Below, piece after piece: positions 29,028 through 37,120 of a stretch of DNA of 58,542 bases (position 1 is its first letter; every line of letters starts with the position of its first letter). The notes beneath the pieces are model-generated. The model was not told the DNA's origin, ran no database searches, and saw nothing but the letters and a program-made list of their open reading frames with translations. Position numbers and translations under genes: made by a program. Source of the stretch: Bacteroidales bacterium. GTDB taxonomy: Bacteria; Bacteroidota; Bacteroidia; Bacteroidales; UBA12077. The stretch is from NCBI GenBank assembly GCA_018334675.1, contig JAGXLL010000013.1:1-58542 (forward strand), read 5' to 3'.

Positions 29028-29978
29028 ATGAGAAAATTAGCAGTACTTGCATTGGGTGGCAATGCACTGATCCGGGGTGACCAGGCAGGCACCATTGAGG
29101 AGCAGGAGCAAAATGTCACCGATACCCTTGAAAATCTATTGTTTCTGTTAGAAGAGGATTATGATATTGTCGTAAGCCACGGCAACGGCCCACAGGTTGG
29201 TAATCTACTGATGAAGAATGATGCCGGTGAGCATGTGTATGATCTTCCCCAGATGCCCCTGGATGTATGTGTGGCGGATACTCAGGGTGAGATTGGTTAT
29301 ATGATCGAGCGGATGTTGTTGAACCTGCTGCGCAAGTACAAGAAGAAGAAAGAGGTGGTGACCCTGGTTACGCAAGTGGAAGTTGACAGGGATGATCCGG
29401 CTTTTCAGGATCCCCAAAAGCGGGTAGGCCGGATATACGATAAGGAGCAGGCGGATCAGCTGGCCAAAGATAAGGGTTGGGCCTTTAAGGAAGAAGTCAA
29501 AGCCGAAGGCGGATGGCGGCGGGTTGTTCCTTCTCCATTACCTAAGCGCATCATGAACGAGAACGTGGTGGAGAACCTGGCCCGTCAGGGCAACATCGTC
29601 ATCGCATCGGGTGGTGGCGGTATTCCCGTATACATCGATGAGAACAACGAAGTGCGGCCTTCGGAGGCCGTTATAGATAAAGACATGGCTTCATCCCTGC
29701 TGGCAGCCCGCATTAAGGCCGATGAATTTTATATTTTAACCGATGTGCCCTACGTATACATCAACTATAAGCAGCCCGATGAAAAGGCATTGGATCCGCT
29801 GGACCTGGCAGATGCCAGAAAATACCTGGAAGACGGTATGTTTTCCAAAGGCAGCATGGCTCCAAAGATTCAGGCCGCCATGCAATTCGTGGAAAAAGGC
29901 GGAGAAAAGAGTGTGATTACCGAGGCTAAGCTTCTCAAGGATAAAAAGTACGGAACCCGAATCATTGCAAAATATTAA
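29028..29978 (+). CDS. arcC: Carbamate kinase
   Basis: Transfers phosphate between carbamoyl phosphate and ADP; catabolically it makes ATP, CO2 and ammonia. Family motifs: AVLALGGNALIR at the N-terminus, VVSHGNGPQVGNLL, QGEIGYMIE, WRRVVPSPLPKRI, VIASGGGGIPV and the LTDVPYVYINY strand. The ATG at 29028 is used. 316 aa is full length. The ornithine carbamoyltransferase gene follows 18 bases later, and the two form a citrulline or ornithine degradation unit. No arginine deiminase gene is present in the window, so the source of citrulline or carbamoyl phosphate is open. Confidence 0.95.
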   Translation: MRKLAVLALGGNALIRGDQAGTIEEQEQNVTDTLENLLFLLEEDYDIVVSHGNGPQVGNLLMKNDAGEHVYDLPQMPLDVCVADTQGEIGYMIERMLLNLLRKYKKKKEVVTLVTQVEVDRDDPAFQDPQKRVGRIYDKEQADQLAKDKGWAFKEEVKAEGGWRRVVPSPLPKRIMNENVVENLARQGNIVIASGGGGIPVYIDENNEVRPSEAVIDKDMASSLLAARIKADEFYILTDVPYVYINYKQPDEKALDPLDLADARKYLEDGMFSKGSMAPKIQAAMQFVEKGGEKSVITEAKLLKDKKYGTRIIAKY

Positions 29979-29996
29979 CCTCAAAATAAACCAACT

Positions 29997-30995
29997 ATGG
30001 CGTTTAATATCAAGAACCGGAATTTTCTTAAACTCTTGGATTTCACTCCCAAAGAGATTGAATTTCTGCTAGACCTTTCCACCGATCTGAAATCGGCCAA
30101 ATACGCAGGAACCGAGCAAAAGATGCTTGCCGGAAAGAACGTGGCATTGATCTTTGAAAAATCTTCTACCCGAACCCGCTGTGCTTTTGAAGTAGCGGCC
30201 ATGGACCAGGGAGCTCACGTTACGTATCTGGGGCCCACAGGCTCACAGATGGGACAGAAAGAATCGATGAAAGATACAGCCCGTGTGCTGGGTAGGATGT
30301 ATGACGGTATTGAGTATCGTGGCTTTGGCCAGGAAGTGGTGGAAGAGCTGGGTCAATATGCCGGGGTACCCGTTTGGAACGGTTTAACCAATGAGTTCCA
30401 TCCTACCCAGATTCTGGCCGATTTTCTGACCATGAGCGAACACACCGATAAGCCCCTGAAAGATGTCAGCTTTGCCTATCTGGGCGATGCCCGTAACAAC
30501 ATGGGCAATTCCCTTCTGATAGGAGCTGCCAAGATGGGGATGGATTTCCGTTCCGTAGCGCCCAGGGAAATTCAGCCATCCGAAGAACTTGTCAGTCAGG
30601 CCAAAGAGATTGCCAGAGAAACAGGGGCCCGCATCACGGTTACCGACAAGGTGGAAGAAGGTGTCCGCGGCTGCGATTTTCTCTATACCGACGTATGGGT
30701 CTCCATGGGCGAGCCTGAAGAAGTGTGGAAACAACGCATTGAACTGCTCAAGCCCTATCAGGTCAATAAACAATTGCTGGAAAAGACCGGCAACCCCGAC
30801 GTGAAGTTTCTGCACTGCCTGCCTGCTTTCCATAACCGCGAGACAAAAATAGGCGAGGAGACCTATGAGAAGTTTGGCATTGAATCTATGGAAGTGACCG
30901 AGGAGGTATTTGAATCGGAGGCTTCCCTCGTCTTTGATGAAGCGGAAAATCGCATGCACACCATTAAGGCTGTGATGGTAGCCACCATGGGATAA
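29997..30995 (+). CDS. argF: Ornithine carbamoyltransferase
   Basis: Interconverts ornithine plus carbamoyl phosphate with citrulline plus phosphate. Carbamoyl-phosphate site [13 protein letters not shown] (STRT), the Gln in FHPTQILAD, and the ornithine loop HCLPAFHN are all intact. MAATMG-like VMVATMG closes the protein. 332 aa, close to the catabolic (arcB-like) length. Being paired with arcC it probably runs in the citrulline-breaking direction, but a biosynthetic role (argF) cannot be excluded. A bidirectional terminator follows. Confidence 0.94.
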   Translation: MAFNIKNRNFLKLLDFTPKEIEFLLDLSTDLKSAKYAGTEQKMLAGKNVALIFEKSSTRTRCAFEVAAMDQGAHVTYLGPTGSQMGQKESMKDTARVLGRMYDGIEYRGFGQEVVEELGQYAGVPVWNGLTNEFHPTQILADFLTMSEHTDKPLKDVSFAYLGDARNNMGNSLLIGAAKMGMDFRSVAPREIQPSEELVSQAKEIARETGARITVTDKVEEGVRGCDFLYTDVWVSMGEPEEVWKQRIELLKPYQVNKQLLEKTGNPDVKFLHCLPAFHNRETKIGEETYEKFGIESMEVTEEVFESEASLVFDEAENRMHTIKAVMVATMG

Positions 30996-31024
30996 CCCAC
31001 ACACAACCCTATGGATGAGGCCAT

Positions 31025-31063
31025 AAAAAAACGAGCCCTGCTTATGCACGGGCTCGTTTTTTT
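31025..31063. terminator. Bidirectional rho-independent terminator
   Basis: CGAGCCC pairs with GGGCTCG around an 11-base loop, with six to seven A before and seven T after. It serves argF and possibly the converging DUF456 gene. Confidence 0.88.
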
Positions 31064-31156
31064 ATATACCTCTGGCTTCTTTGCCGGGACCGGGGGCGTA
31101 GGGTTGGATTTGTCTACATGGCCGGCTGATGCAGGCCATGAGTGATCCGCGGTTTT

Positions 31157-31678
31157 TCAGAACATCGCCGTATAATCGATGCGGGTGAAGAAATAGTAGG
31201 CCATGATCAGCGAGGCGATCAGTTTGATGCCGGTCCCCATCAAAAAGCCCATGAAAGATCCGAATCCTGAACGCAGGGAAGCATTAAAATCGGATCCTTT
31301 GATGCTTTCTCCCACTACAGCCCCTACAAAAGGCAGAATGATGATGCCCAGGGGCGGGAAAAGAAAGATGCCCAGGATCACCCCAATCGTGGCTCCCCAG
31401 CTTCCGTATCGGGTTCCTCCGAACCTCCTGGTGCCCCAAATGGGAACGAAATAGTCCAGTATGGTCACCGCAATGGCGATTAAAGCAAAAACCACCAGAA
31501 AGGTGGCAGAATAGTCCGCAAAATCGCTTAGGTGCAACAGGATCAACCCGCCATAGCTCAGCGGGGGCCCGGGAATCACAGGTAGGATGCATCCGAGAAT
31601 ACCTGCCACCATAAGCAGAACTCCCAGAATAACAAGGGTATAGTCTCCAAAGCCAATGTTCAGAATGATTTCGCCCAT
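31157..31678 (-). CDS. DUF456 integral membrane protein
   Basis: A small membrane protein of the DUF456 family, function unknown. Five to six hydrophobic segments with the family Gly/Pro pattern: GILGCILPVIPGPPLSYGGL near residues 27-46, DYFVPIWGTRRFGGTRYGSW, and IGVILGIFLFPPLGIIILPF. It ends in a glycine-zipper-like FGSFMGFLMGTG. 173 aa. Stands alone on the minus strand after the Feo genes. Confidence 0.88.
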   Translation of the reverse strand: MGEIILNIGFGDYTLVILGVLLMVAGILGCILPVIPGPPLSYGGLILLHLSDFADYSATFLVVFALIAIAVTILDYFVPIWGTRRFGGTRYGSWGATIGVILGIFLFPPLGIIILPFVGAVVGESIKGSDFNASLRSGFGSFMGFLMGTGIKLIASLIMAYYFFTRIDYTAMF

Positions 31679-31715
31679 AGTTGTTTTTTCTGTAAAGATA
31701 CAAAGAATGATTGAA

Positions 31716-31743
31716 TAAGGCTAAGCCTCAGCCTCAGCCTTAT
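31716..31743. repeat. Hexamer repeat block with inverted ends
   Basis: TAAGGCT opens and AGCCTTA closes the block, with GCCTCA units between. It uses the same six-base words as 21830, partly in the opposite direction, so it can fold as a hairpin. It lies between DUF456 and the Feo genes. Confidence 0.7.
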
Positions 31744-31884
31744 TTAATCCTTCCTCTTTAAAGGGCAGGTAGAGCAGGCGCAGGTGCCTTTCTTGTTGAT
31801 GGTGGAAAAAAAGCGGTAGATGTGATATAGGCTGTAAGCTACAGCGCCTGCCACGATGAGGTATGTGATGATTTCCTGTATCAT
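31744..31884 (-). CDS. FeoB-associated Cys-rich membrane micropeptide
   Basis: A 46-aa ORF starting two bases after the feoB stop codon. The product opens MIQEIITYLIVAGAVAYS, a membrane helix, then LYHIYRFFSTINKKG and the cysteine cluster TCACSTCPLKRKD. This fits the small FeoB-associated Cys-rich membrane proteins found next to ferrous iron transporters (compare FeoC-like roles). The Cys residues may bind iron or sense redox; this is inference from the family. Too short for routine gene calling but well supported by position and composition. Confidence 0.85.
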   Translation of the reverse strand: MIQEIITYLIVAGAVAYSLYHIYRFFSTINKKGTCACSTCPLKRKD

Positions 31885-31885
31885 A

Positions 31886-34360
31886 TCAAATAACTAAGGG
31901 GGCGATCTGGTGTACAATATATGCAACGATCCAGGCCAGGGCTGTAGTATAAATAATAGCAAAAGCCGACCATCTCCAGCTGCCTGTCTCTTTTTGTATG
32001 GCTGCCAGTGCTGCCACGCAGGGGAAATAAAGCAAGACGAATATCAGGAAGGACAGGGCCGTGGACGTATCAAAGACGATTTCTCCTTTATGGGGTCCTT
32101 CTTCATATCGGGCATTCCGGAGGCTTTCGATCAGTTTTTCGCGATTGGTCTCCACTCCTTCATCTCCCTGGTATAGCACGCCCATGGTGCTGACCACAAT
32201 CTCTTTGGCGGCAATGCCACTGATCAGGCTAACGCTCATTTTCCAGTCAAAACCCAGGGGACGCATCACCGGCGCCACGAATCTGCCGATGCGTACGATA
32301 TAGGAGTCCTGTTTTTGCCTGGCAGCATCACCCTGGTTTGTTTTTTGGGCGGTCGCAGCCGGCGATTCATCGCTTTGCCCGGCCAGGGTCATCTGTTGAT
32401 CTGCTGCATCAGTGAGGCCTGGCTTTAAATGGGGTTGACGGGGGAAATATCCCAGGGCCCATATGATGATGGAGGCGACCAGGATCACCCCACCCATTTT
32501 CTTGACATACTGGGAACCCTTGTTCCACATGTGCCGGGCGGTATTTTTCAGGGTGGGCATACGGTAGGGGGGCAGCTCCATGACAAAGGGCACTTCTTCC
32601 GTTCTGAACAGGGTCCTTTTAAAGATGATGGCCACCAATCCGGCCATCAGGATGCCGAAGAGATAGACCGAGAACAGGATGGTACCGGGATGACCGGTGA
32701 AGAAGGCCGAGATGATCAGCACGTAAACAGGCAGGCGGGCTGAGCAGGACATGAACGGGTTGATCAGGATGGTCAGCAGCCTGTTGTTCCGGTTCTTGAT
32801 GGTACGCGTTGACATGATCGCGGGCACGTTACACCCGAAGCCCATCAAAAGGGGGATAAAGGATTGTCCGTGAAGCCCCACCTTATGCATGATCTTGTCC
32901 ATGATGAAGGCGGCCCGGGCCATGTATCCGGTATCTTCCATGAAAGAGATGAAAAAGAAAAGGATCAGGATGTTGGGCAGGAAAATGATCACCCCGCCCA
33001 CACCATCGATGATACCGTTAATGATCAGGTCTTTGAGCGGCCCTTCACTCATCAGCGTGTTTACCTGCTCTGCGGCATAGCCTACAAAGGTGTCGATCCA
33101 TTCCATGGGATAACTGCCCAGGGTGAAGGTAGCCTGGAACATGATCCACATGAAAAATAGAAAAATCGGAAAACCCAGAAATTTATGGGTCAGATACCGG
33201 TCAATGCGGTTGGTGGTGGTGCGGTACCGGCTTTGCATATTGCCTTTATAGGTCTCCTTCAGGGCTCCGGCAATAAAGGCATATTTGGCATCAGTGATCA
33301 CCGCCTCACTGTCTTCCCCAAGCTTGCCCTCTATTTGTTCTATCTCTTCGCTGGTCCGCTGAATGATCGAATGATAATTTTCCCAATTCGAAAGGGTGAA
33401 ATGGGCTGCTGAGTCTTTTTCCAACAGCTTGATGGCATAAAAACGCGAGGAAACCATATCGGTCAGGCGTTTGTTCTTCCAGAGCTCATCCTGAATGTTT
33501 TTCAATGAAGGTTCCACCTCCCGTCCGTAGTTGATGTGGATATGCCGGACGGTGGGATCCTTGTCTTCAAAAACCTCGATGGCCTTGCGAAATAAATCCT
33601 TGATGCCGGTTCCCTTCGATGATATGGTAGGGATGATGGGAATGCCCATCATCTTTCCCAGGGTTTGATAATCAAAGTAATCACCCCGTTCTGTGAGTTC
33701 GTCGTACATGTTCAGGGCAATGATCACTTTGATGTCCATGTCGATCAGCTGGGTGGTCAGGTAGAGGTTGCGTTCCAGGTTGGAGGCATCTACCACATTG
33801 ATGACGATGTCGGGCATTTCTCCCAGGATGTGTTTCCTGACGTACAGCTCTTCCGGTGAATAAACGCTCAGGGAATAAGTGCCGGGCAGATCGGTGATGT
33901 TGAAGCGGTAACCATCCTGCTTGTACCTTGCCATCTTCGAACCTACGGTGACCCCGCCGTAGTTGCCAACATGCTCCTTACTCCGGGAGGCATAGTTAAA
34001 GAGGGTGGTCTTGCCTGAATTCGGATTGCCCACCAGGGCAATGTTGATGGTCTTTTGATGTTTGCGGGCAGTGGTTTTTAGCAACTGATCGGTTATAACC
34101 CCGTTGTAAGACTCGGATGTCTCCTGCCTGGCCTCCTTCCGGGTGATCACTTCTATCAGCGAGGCCTCACTCCGGCGCAGAGATACCTGATAACCCATGA
34201 TCTTGTATTCAATGGGATCCTGAAGGGGGGCATTCTTTACAACCGTCACCTGTTTTCCCTTGACAAATCCCATCTCCAGGATTCGCTTGCGGAATGCACC
34301 TCTCCCTCTCACCTTGGTGATAATTCCCGATTCGTTTCTTGTTAAGTCAGATAGCCTCAT
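31886..34360 (-). CDS. feoB: FeoA-FeoB fused ferrous iron transporter
   Basis: Imports Fe(II) through the inner membrane. Residues 1-72 are a FeoA/SH3-like domain (GRGAFRKRILEMGFVKGKQV). The GTPase domain begins with G1 GNPNSGKTT (111-119), then GNYGGVTV (switch I), the DLPGTYSL G3 motif and ALNMYDE (G4-like). The membrane part has the two Gate regions, including FLPNILILFFFISFMEDTGYMA and LLMGFGCNVPAIMSTRTI, with the conserved Cys in GFGCNVPA. About nine membrane helices. 824 aa. The fusion is common in Bacteroidota. Anaerobic, iron-limited expression is expected, but no Fur or FNR box was identified. Confidence 0.96.
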   Translation of the reverse strand: MRLSDLTRNESGIITKVRGRGAFRKRILEMGFVKGKQVTVVKNAPLQDPIEYKIMGYQVSLRRSEASLIEVITRKEARQETSESYNGVITDQLLKTTARKHQKTINIALVGNPNSGKTTLFNYASRSKEHVGNYGGVTVGSKMARYKQDGYRFNITDLPGTYSLSVYSPEELYVRKHILGEMPDIVINVVDASNLERNLYLTTQLIDMDIKVIIALNMYDELTERGDYFDYQTLGKMMGIPIIPTISSKGTGIKDLFRKAIEVFEDKDPTVRHIHINYGREVEPSLKNIQDELWKNKRLTDMVSSRFYAIKLLEKDSAAHFTLSNWENYHSIIQRTSEEIEQIEGKLGEDSEAVITDAKYAFIAGALKETYKGNMQSRYRTTTNRIDRYLTHKFLGFPIFLFFMWIMFQATFTLGSYPMEWIDTFVGYAAEQVNTLMSEGPLKDLIINGIIDGVGGVIIFLPNILILFFFISFMEDTGYMARAAFIMDKIMHKVGLHGQSFIPLLMGFGCNVPAIMSTRTIKNRNNRLLTILINPFMSCSARLPVYVLIISAFFTGHPGTILFSVYLFGILMAGLVAIIFKRTLFRTEEVPFVMELPPYRMPTLKNTARHMWNKGSQYVKKMGGVILVASIIIWALGYFPRQPHLKPGLTDAADQQMTLAGQSDESPAATAQKTNQGDAARQKQDSYIVRIGRFVAPVMRPLGFDWKMSVSLISGIAAKEIVVSTMGVLYQGDEGVETNREKLIESLRNARYEEGPHKGEIVFDTSTALSFLIFVLLYFPCVAALAAIQKETGSWRWSAFAIIYTTALAWIVAYIVHQIAPLVI

Positions 34361-34391
34361 GGTGCCAAGCAGATGGTCATGTAAAAGCCCA

Positions 34392-34399
34392 CAAAATTA
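34392..34399 (-). promoter_or_regulatory. -7 promoter element of feoAB
   Basis: TAATTTTG on the minus strand, 32 bases before the feoAB ATG. Confidence 0.5.
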
Positions 34400-34545
34400 G
34401 CATTATTTTTTTTCCTGTGCAATTTACTCCGCCTGTTATCCGGAAGGAAACGCGTGATCAGGCACGGATCGCATGATCATGAAACAAAGGTATTACATCA
34501 AAACGTGAGCTGTGAAAAGTGGGGTGGGAGAGGCGGGAAATGAGA

Positions 34546-34576
34546 AAGAGCCCCCGCCTTGGCTGGGGGCTCTTTT
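34546..34576. terminator. Bidirectional rho-independent terminator
   Basis: An 11-base stem (AAAGAGCCCCC with GGGGGCTCTTT) and a 9-base loop, just after the DUF3276 stop on the minus strand. Confidence 0.88.
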
Positions 34577-34579
34577 ATT

Positions 34580-35071
34580 CTATTCCCTATTGTTTCCTTC
34601 AAGGTCTTCGAATTCAATGTTTGAGGTGTAACCGGAACTCGTGGTCTCTTCATAATGCTCCGATTGTTCCGGCTGTTCCGACTGTTCCGGCTGTTCCGGC
34701 TGTTCCGGCTGTTCCTCTTGCTGCTCTTGTCTTTGTTGTTCGCGCTCCTCTTGCTGCTTTCTCAAGGCTTCCATCTCGTCTGCCTTTTCTCGCTTGATGA
34801 AGTTGATGACTTCTTCCAGGCTATCGGTGAACTTGTCAAAGTCTTCTTTGTAAAGAAAGACTTTGTGCTTTTCGAAAAAGCGTTTGCCGTTGTTCTTAAA
34901 TCTCTTCTTGCTTTCAGTAATGGTCAAATAGTAATCATTCTTGCGGGTGGCTTTCACATCCAGGAAATAGGTTCTTTTTCCAGCTTTGATAACTTTTGAG
35001 AAAATAATGTCCTGGCCGTTTTTCCCTTGCCCTTGTCCTTGTCCTTCGGTGTTTTCGTATCCGTCCATCAT
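34580..35071 (-). CDS. DUF3276 PUR-alpha-like nucleic-acid binding protein
   Basis: A single-strand DNA/RNA binding protein related to eukaryotic PUR-alpha. The core domain (about 20-95) includes DIIFSKVIKAGKRTYFLDVK, KNDYYLTITESKKR and a second strand set ending FTDSLEEVINFIKRE. It is followed by a long Glu/Gln tail with EQP/EQS triplets encoded by a nine-base tandem repeat (34663-34716). 163 aa; the first two Met codons are adjacent, so the start may be three bases later. Own promoter (35104) and terminator. The precise cellular role is not known. Confidence 0.9.
   Translation of the reverse strand: MMDGYENTEGQGQGQGKNGQDIIFSKVIKAGKRTYFLDVKATRKNDYYLTITESKKRFKNNGKRFFEKHKVFLYKEDFDKFTDSLEEVINFIKREKADEMEALRKQQEEREQQRQEQQEEQPEQPEQPEQSEQPEQSEHYEETTSSGYTSNIEFEDLEGNNRE
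34663..34716 (-). repeat. Nine-base tandem repeat coding for EQP/EQS
   Basis: Six in-frame nine-base units of GGCTGTTCC or a near variant inside the tail of the DUF3276 gene. The unit length keeps the reading frame, so the tail could vary in length between strains. Confidence 0.8.
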
Positions 35072-35103
35072 GATTCGCTTTTAAAGTTTTACTTTGTAAT
35101 TAT

Positions 35104-35111
35104 CAAAAGTA
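35104..35111 (-). promoter_or_regulatory. -7 promoter element of the DUF3276 gene
   Basis: TACTTTTG on the minus strand, 33 bases before the ATG. Confidence 0.55.
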
Positions 35112-35265
35112 TAAAATAATTAGTGGATTGCTCTTACAAAAATATCTTTTTTTATAAAAAAATGTTACATTTTCATGAATTCATCGGACAAATTTTCTTT
35201 TGAACCCATTTTTTCATTTATTTTGCACCCGGGGTGGACCCGTATATGGATTAATAGTTACAGGA

Positions 35266-36213
35266 ATGATTACAAGACGGTTAATCAGGATCAAGATCTT
35301 ACAAATTGTGTTCTCGTATTTGTTTTCGGAAGGAAAGTCGGTTCATGCATCCGAGAAAGAACTTTTTTTCTCGATGCATAAGTTTCACGAGCTCTACCAT
35401 AAGATGATGTATTTGATGGTGGATCTCAAACGTTATGCTGAAAACCGCATCGATATAGCCCGCTCTAAGAAGGCCCCCTCCCATGAGGATTTGCATCCCA
35501 ATACCCGATTTATAGAGAACCAACTGATCCGCCAGATCGAGAAGAACGAAGATTTAAACACCTTTGTTTCCAGGAAAAAACTTGACTGGTCGCAGCAGAA
35601 AGAATTCATCCGAGATTTGTATAATCAATTGATAGAGAGCGACTTGTATAAAGATTATATGAGTTCGGAAGACAACAGCTACGAAGCGGATAAGGCGATT
35701 GTCCTGCGAATTTACGACACCCTGTTGCCCTATTTTGATCCGTTATTTCAGCAACTCGAGGAGCAAAGCATTTATTGGAACGATGAGGTGGAACTGGTGA
35801 TCAGCTTCATCCTTAAATCCCTTAAAGACCTCAGGCAGGATACACCGGGTACCCTGCATTTCCCCCTTTTCAAAAAAGAAGAGGACCGGCAGTTTGCCGA
35901 AGAGCTTTTTCGAAAGACCATCCGCAATTATGGAGAATATGATCAGCTGATAGAAAACAATTCACGTAACTGGGATCTGGAACGCATTGCCTTTATGGAT
36001 ATTCTGATCATGAAGATGGCCATTACCGAGATCCTGGAGTTCCCTTCGATCCCGACCAAGGTGACCCTGGATGAATACATTGAAATTGCCAAATATTACA
36101 GCACGGAGAAAAGCAACGTATTTATCAATGGCATACTGGATAAGGTGATAGCCCAGCTGCGGGAGGAGGACAGGATCCATAAACAGGGCCGGGGATTGAT
36201 CGGGGAAATTTGA
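35266..36213 (+). CDS. nusB: Transcription antitermination factor NusB
   Basis: RNA-binding partner of NusE in antitermination, needed for rRNA synthesis. The start is the ATG at 35266 (MITRRLIRIKILQIVFSYLF), which gives the expected first helix. The conserved NusB core is the C-terminal part: NWDLERIAFMDILIMKMAITEIL, SIPTKVTLDEYIEIAKYYS and SNVFINGILDKV. About 150 residues precede it, making 315 aa against about 140 in E. coli. The long form is usual in Bacteroidota. First gene of a run nusB, DUF1573, yajC, ybbR, coaE that is conserved in the phylum. Confidence 0.93.
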   Translation: MITRRLIRIKILQIVFSYLFSEGKSVHASEKELFFSMHKFHELYHKMMYLMVDLKRYAENRIDIARSKKAPSHEDLHPNTRFIENQLIRQIEKNEDLNTFVSRKKLDWSQQKEFIRDLYNQLIESDLYKDYMSSEDNSYEADKAIVLRIYDTLLPYFDPLFQQLEEQSIYWNDEVELVISFILKSLKDLRQDTPGTLHFPLFKKEEDRQFAEELFRKTIRNYGEYDQLIENNSRNWDLERIAFMDILIMKMAITEILEFPSIPTKVTLDEYIEIAKYYSTEKSNVFINGILDKVIAQLREEDRIHKQGRGLIGEI

Positions 36214-36253
36214 TGAATTTGATATTAGTGCCTTCATCCTAAATAATTTGTTA

Positions 36254-36261
36254 TACTTTTG
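36254..36261 (+). promoter_or_regulatory. -7 element placed for a leaderless transcript
   Basis: TACTTTTG ends only seven bases before the ATG at 36269, so transcription would start at or next to the start codon. Confidence 0.45.
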
Positions 36262-36268
36262 TAGCAAT

Positions 36269-36688
36269 ATGAGCGGTAAGATTGTTTCCATCATGGTGAC
36301 CCTTTCCCTGCTTATTGCTGGTTGTGGTAACGCCCAGAATCAGCAGGACCAGCAGCAGTCCGGTAAGGAATCAGCTCCTGCGAAGATCGACTTTGAACAG
36401 GTATTTTATGATTTTGGAGATCTCAAACAGGGAGAACAGGTATCCTTTGTATTTGAGTTTACCAATACCGGCGGATCTCCATTGCTGATCAAAGATGCCG
36501 CTGCCAGCTGCGGCTGCACCGTGCCCAGCTTTACCAAAGATCCTATAGCCCCCGGAGAGGAGGGTGGCATTGAGGTGATCTTTGACAGTTCGGGCAGAAG
36601 AGGCAACCAGTATAAAACGGTGATTGTTCAAACCAATACCCCCAGAAAGGATATTCGTCTGACAATCAAAGCAAATGTTCTAGTATAA
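36269..36688 (+). CDS. DUF1573 lipoprotein
   Basis: A small envelope protein with one Ig-like DUF1573 domain, function unknown. The ATG at 36269 gives a signal segment with lipobox LIAGC. The domain shows FEQVFYDFGDLKQGEQVSFV, FEFTNTGGSPLLIKDAAASC and the conserved GCTVPSFTKDPIAPGEEG, then VIVQTNTPRKDIRLTIKANV. 139 aa. It lies between nusB and yajC in a phylum-typical order. The two Cys in ASCGCT are a family hallmark. Confidence 0.88.
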   Translation: MSGKIVSIMVTLSLLIAGCGNAQNQQDQQQSGKESAPAKIDFEQVFYDFGDLKQGEQVSFVFEFTNTGGSPLLIKDAAASCGCTVPSFTKDPIAPGEEGGIEVIFDSSGRRGNQYKTVIVQTNTPRKDIRLTIKANVLV

Positions 36689-36706
36689 TATCCATAATTA
36701 AAATCG

Positions 36707-37039
36707 ATGACTATGAATCAACTATTTCAAATTTTAATGGCACAACCATCAGGAGGAGAACAGGGTAATCCGCTGGTTTCTCTCTGGCCCTTATTGCTGA
36801 TTATTGTAGTATTTTACCTTTTCATGATCCGGCCTCAGGTCAAGAAGCAGAAAGAACTTCGGAAATACAGACAATCCCTGCAGAATGGAGATAAGGTTAT
36901 AACCACCGGCGGCATCTACGGTAAGATCGTAGAAGTGTCGGATCAGACGGTGGTGATTGAAGTGCAGGATCAAGGCCGCCTGAAGGTAGATAAGAATGCC
37001 ATTTTAAAAGATGCCAAGGATCTGGGCGAAAAAAGATAA
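36707..37039 (+). CDS. yajC: Preprotein translocase accessory subunit YajC
   Basis: Membrane subunit associated with SecDF in protein export. One N-terminal helix (LWPLLLIIVVFYLFMIRPQ), then the family signature RPQVKKQKELRKYRQSLQNG and GDKVITTGGIYGKIVEV. 110 aa. A second Met at 36713 (MNQLFQ) is an equally likely start. Eighteen bases after the DUF1573 gene, likely co-transcribed. Confidence 0.93.
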   Translation: MTMNQLFQILMAQPSGGEQGNPLVSLWPLLLIIVVFYLFMIRPQVKKQKELRKYRQSLQNGDKVITTGGIYGKIVEVSDQTVVIEVQDQGRLKVDKNAILKDAKDLGEKR

Positions 37040-37120
37040 ACCATGAGGTACCGATTCTCCCGGTTTGGATGAGCTTGATAAGGGCTCAGCCTCCGGGAGA
37101 TTTGTTTAAATATTTGATTT

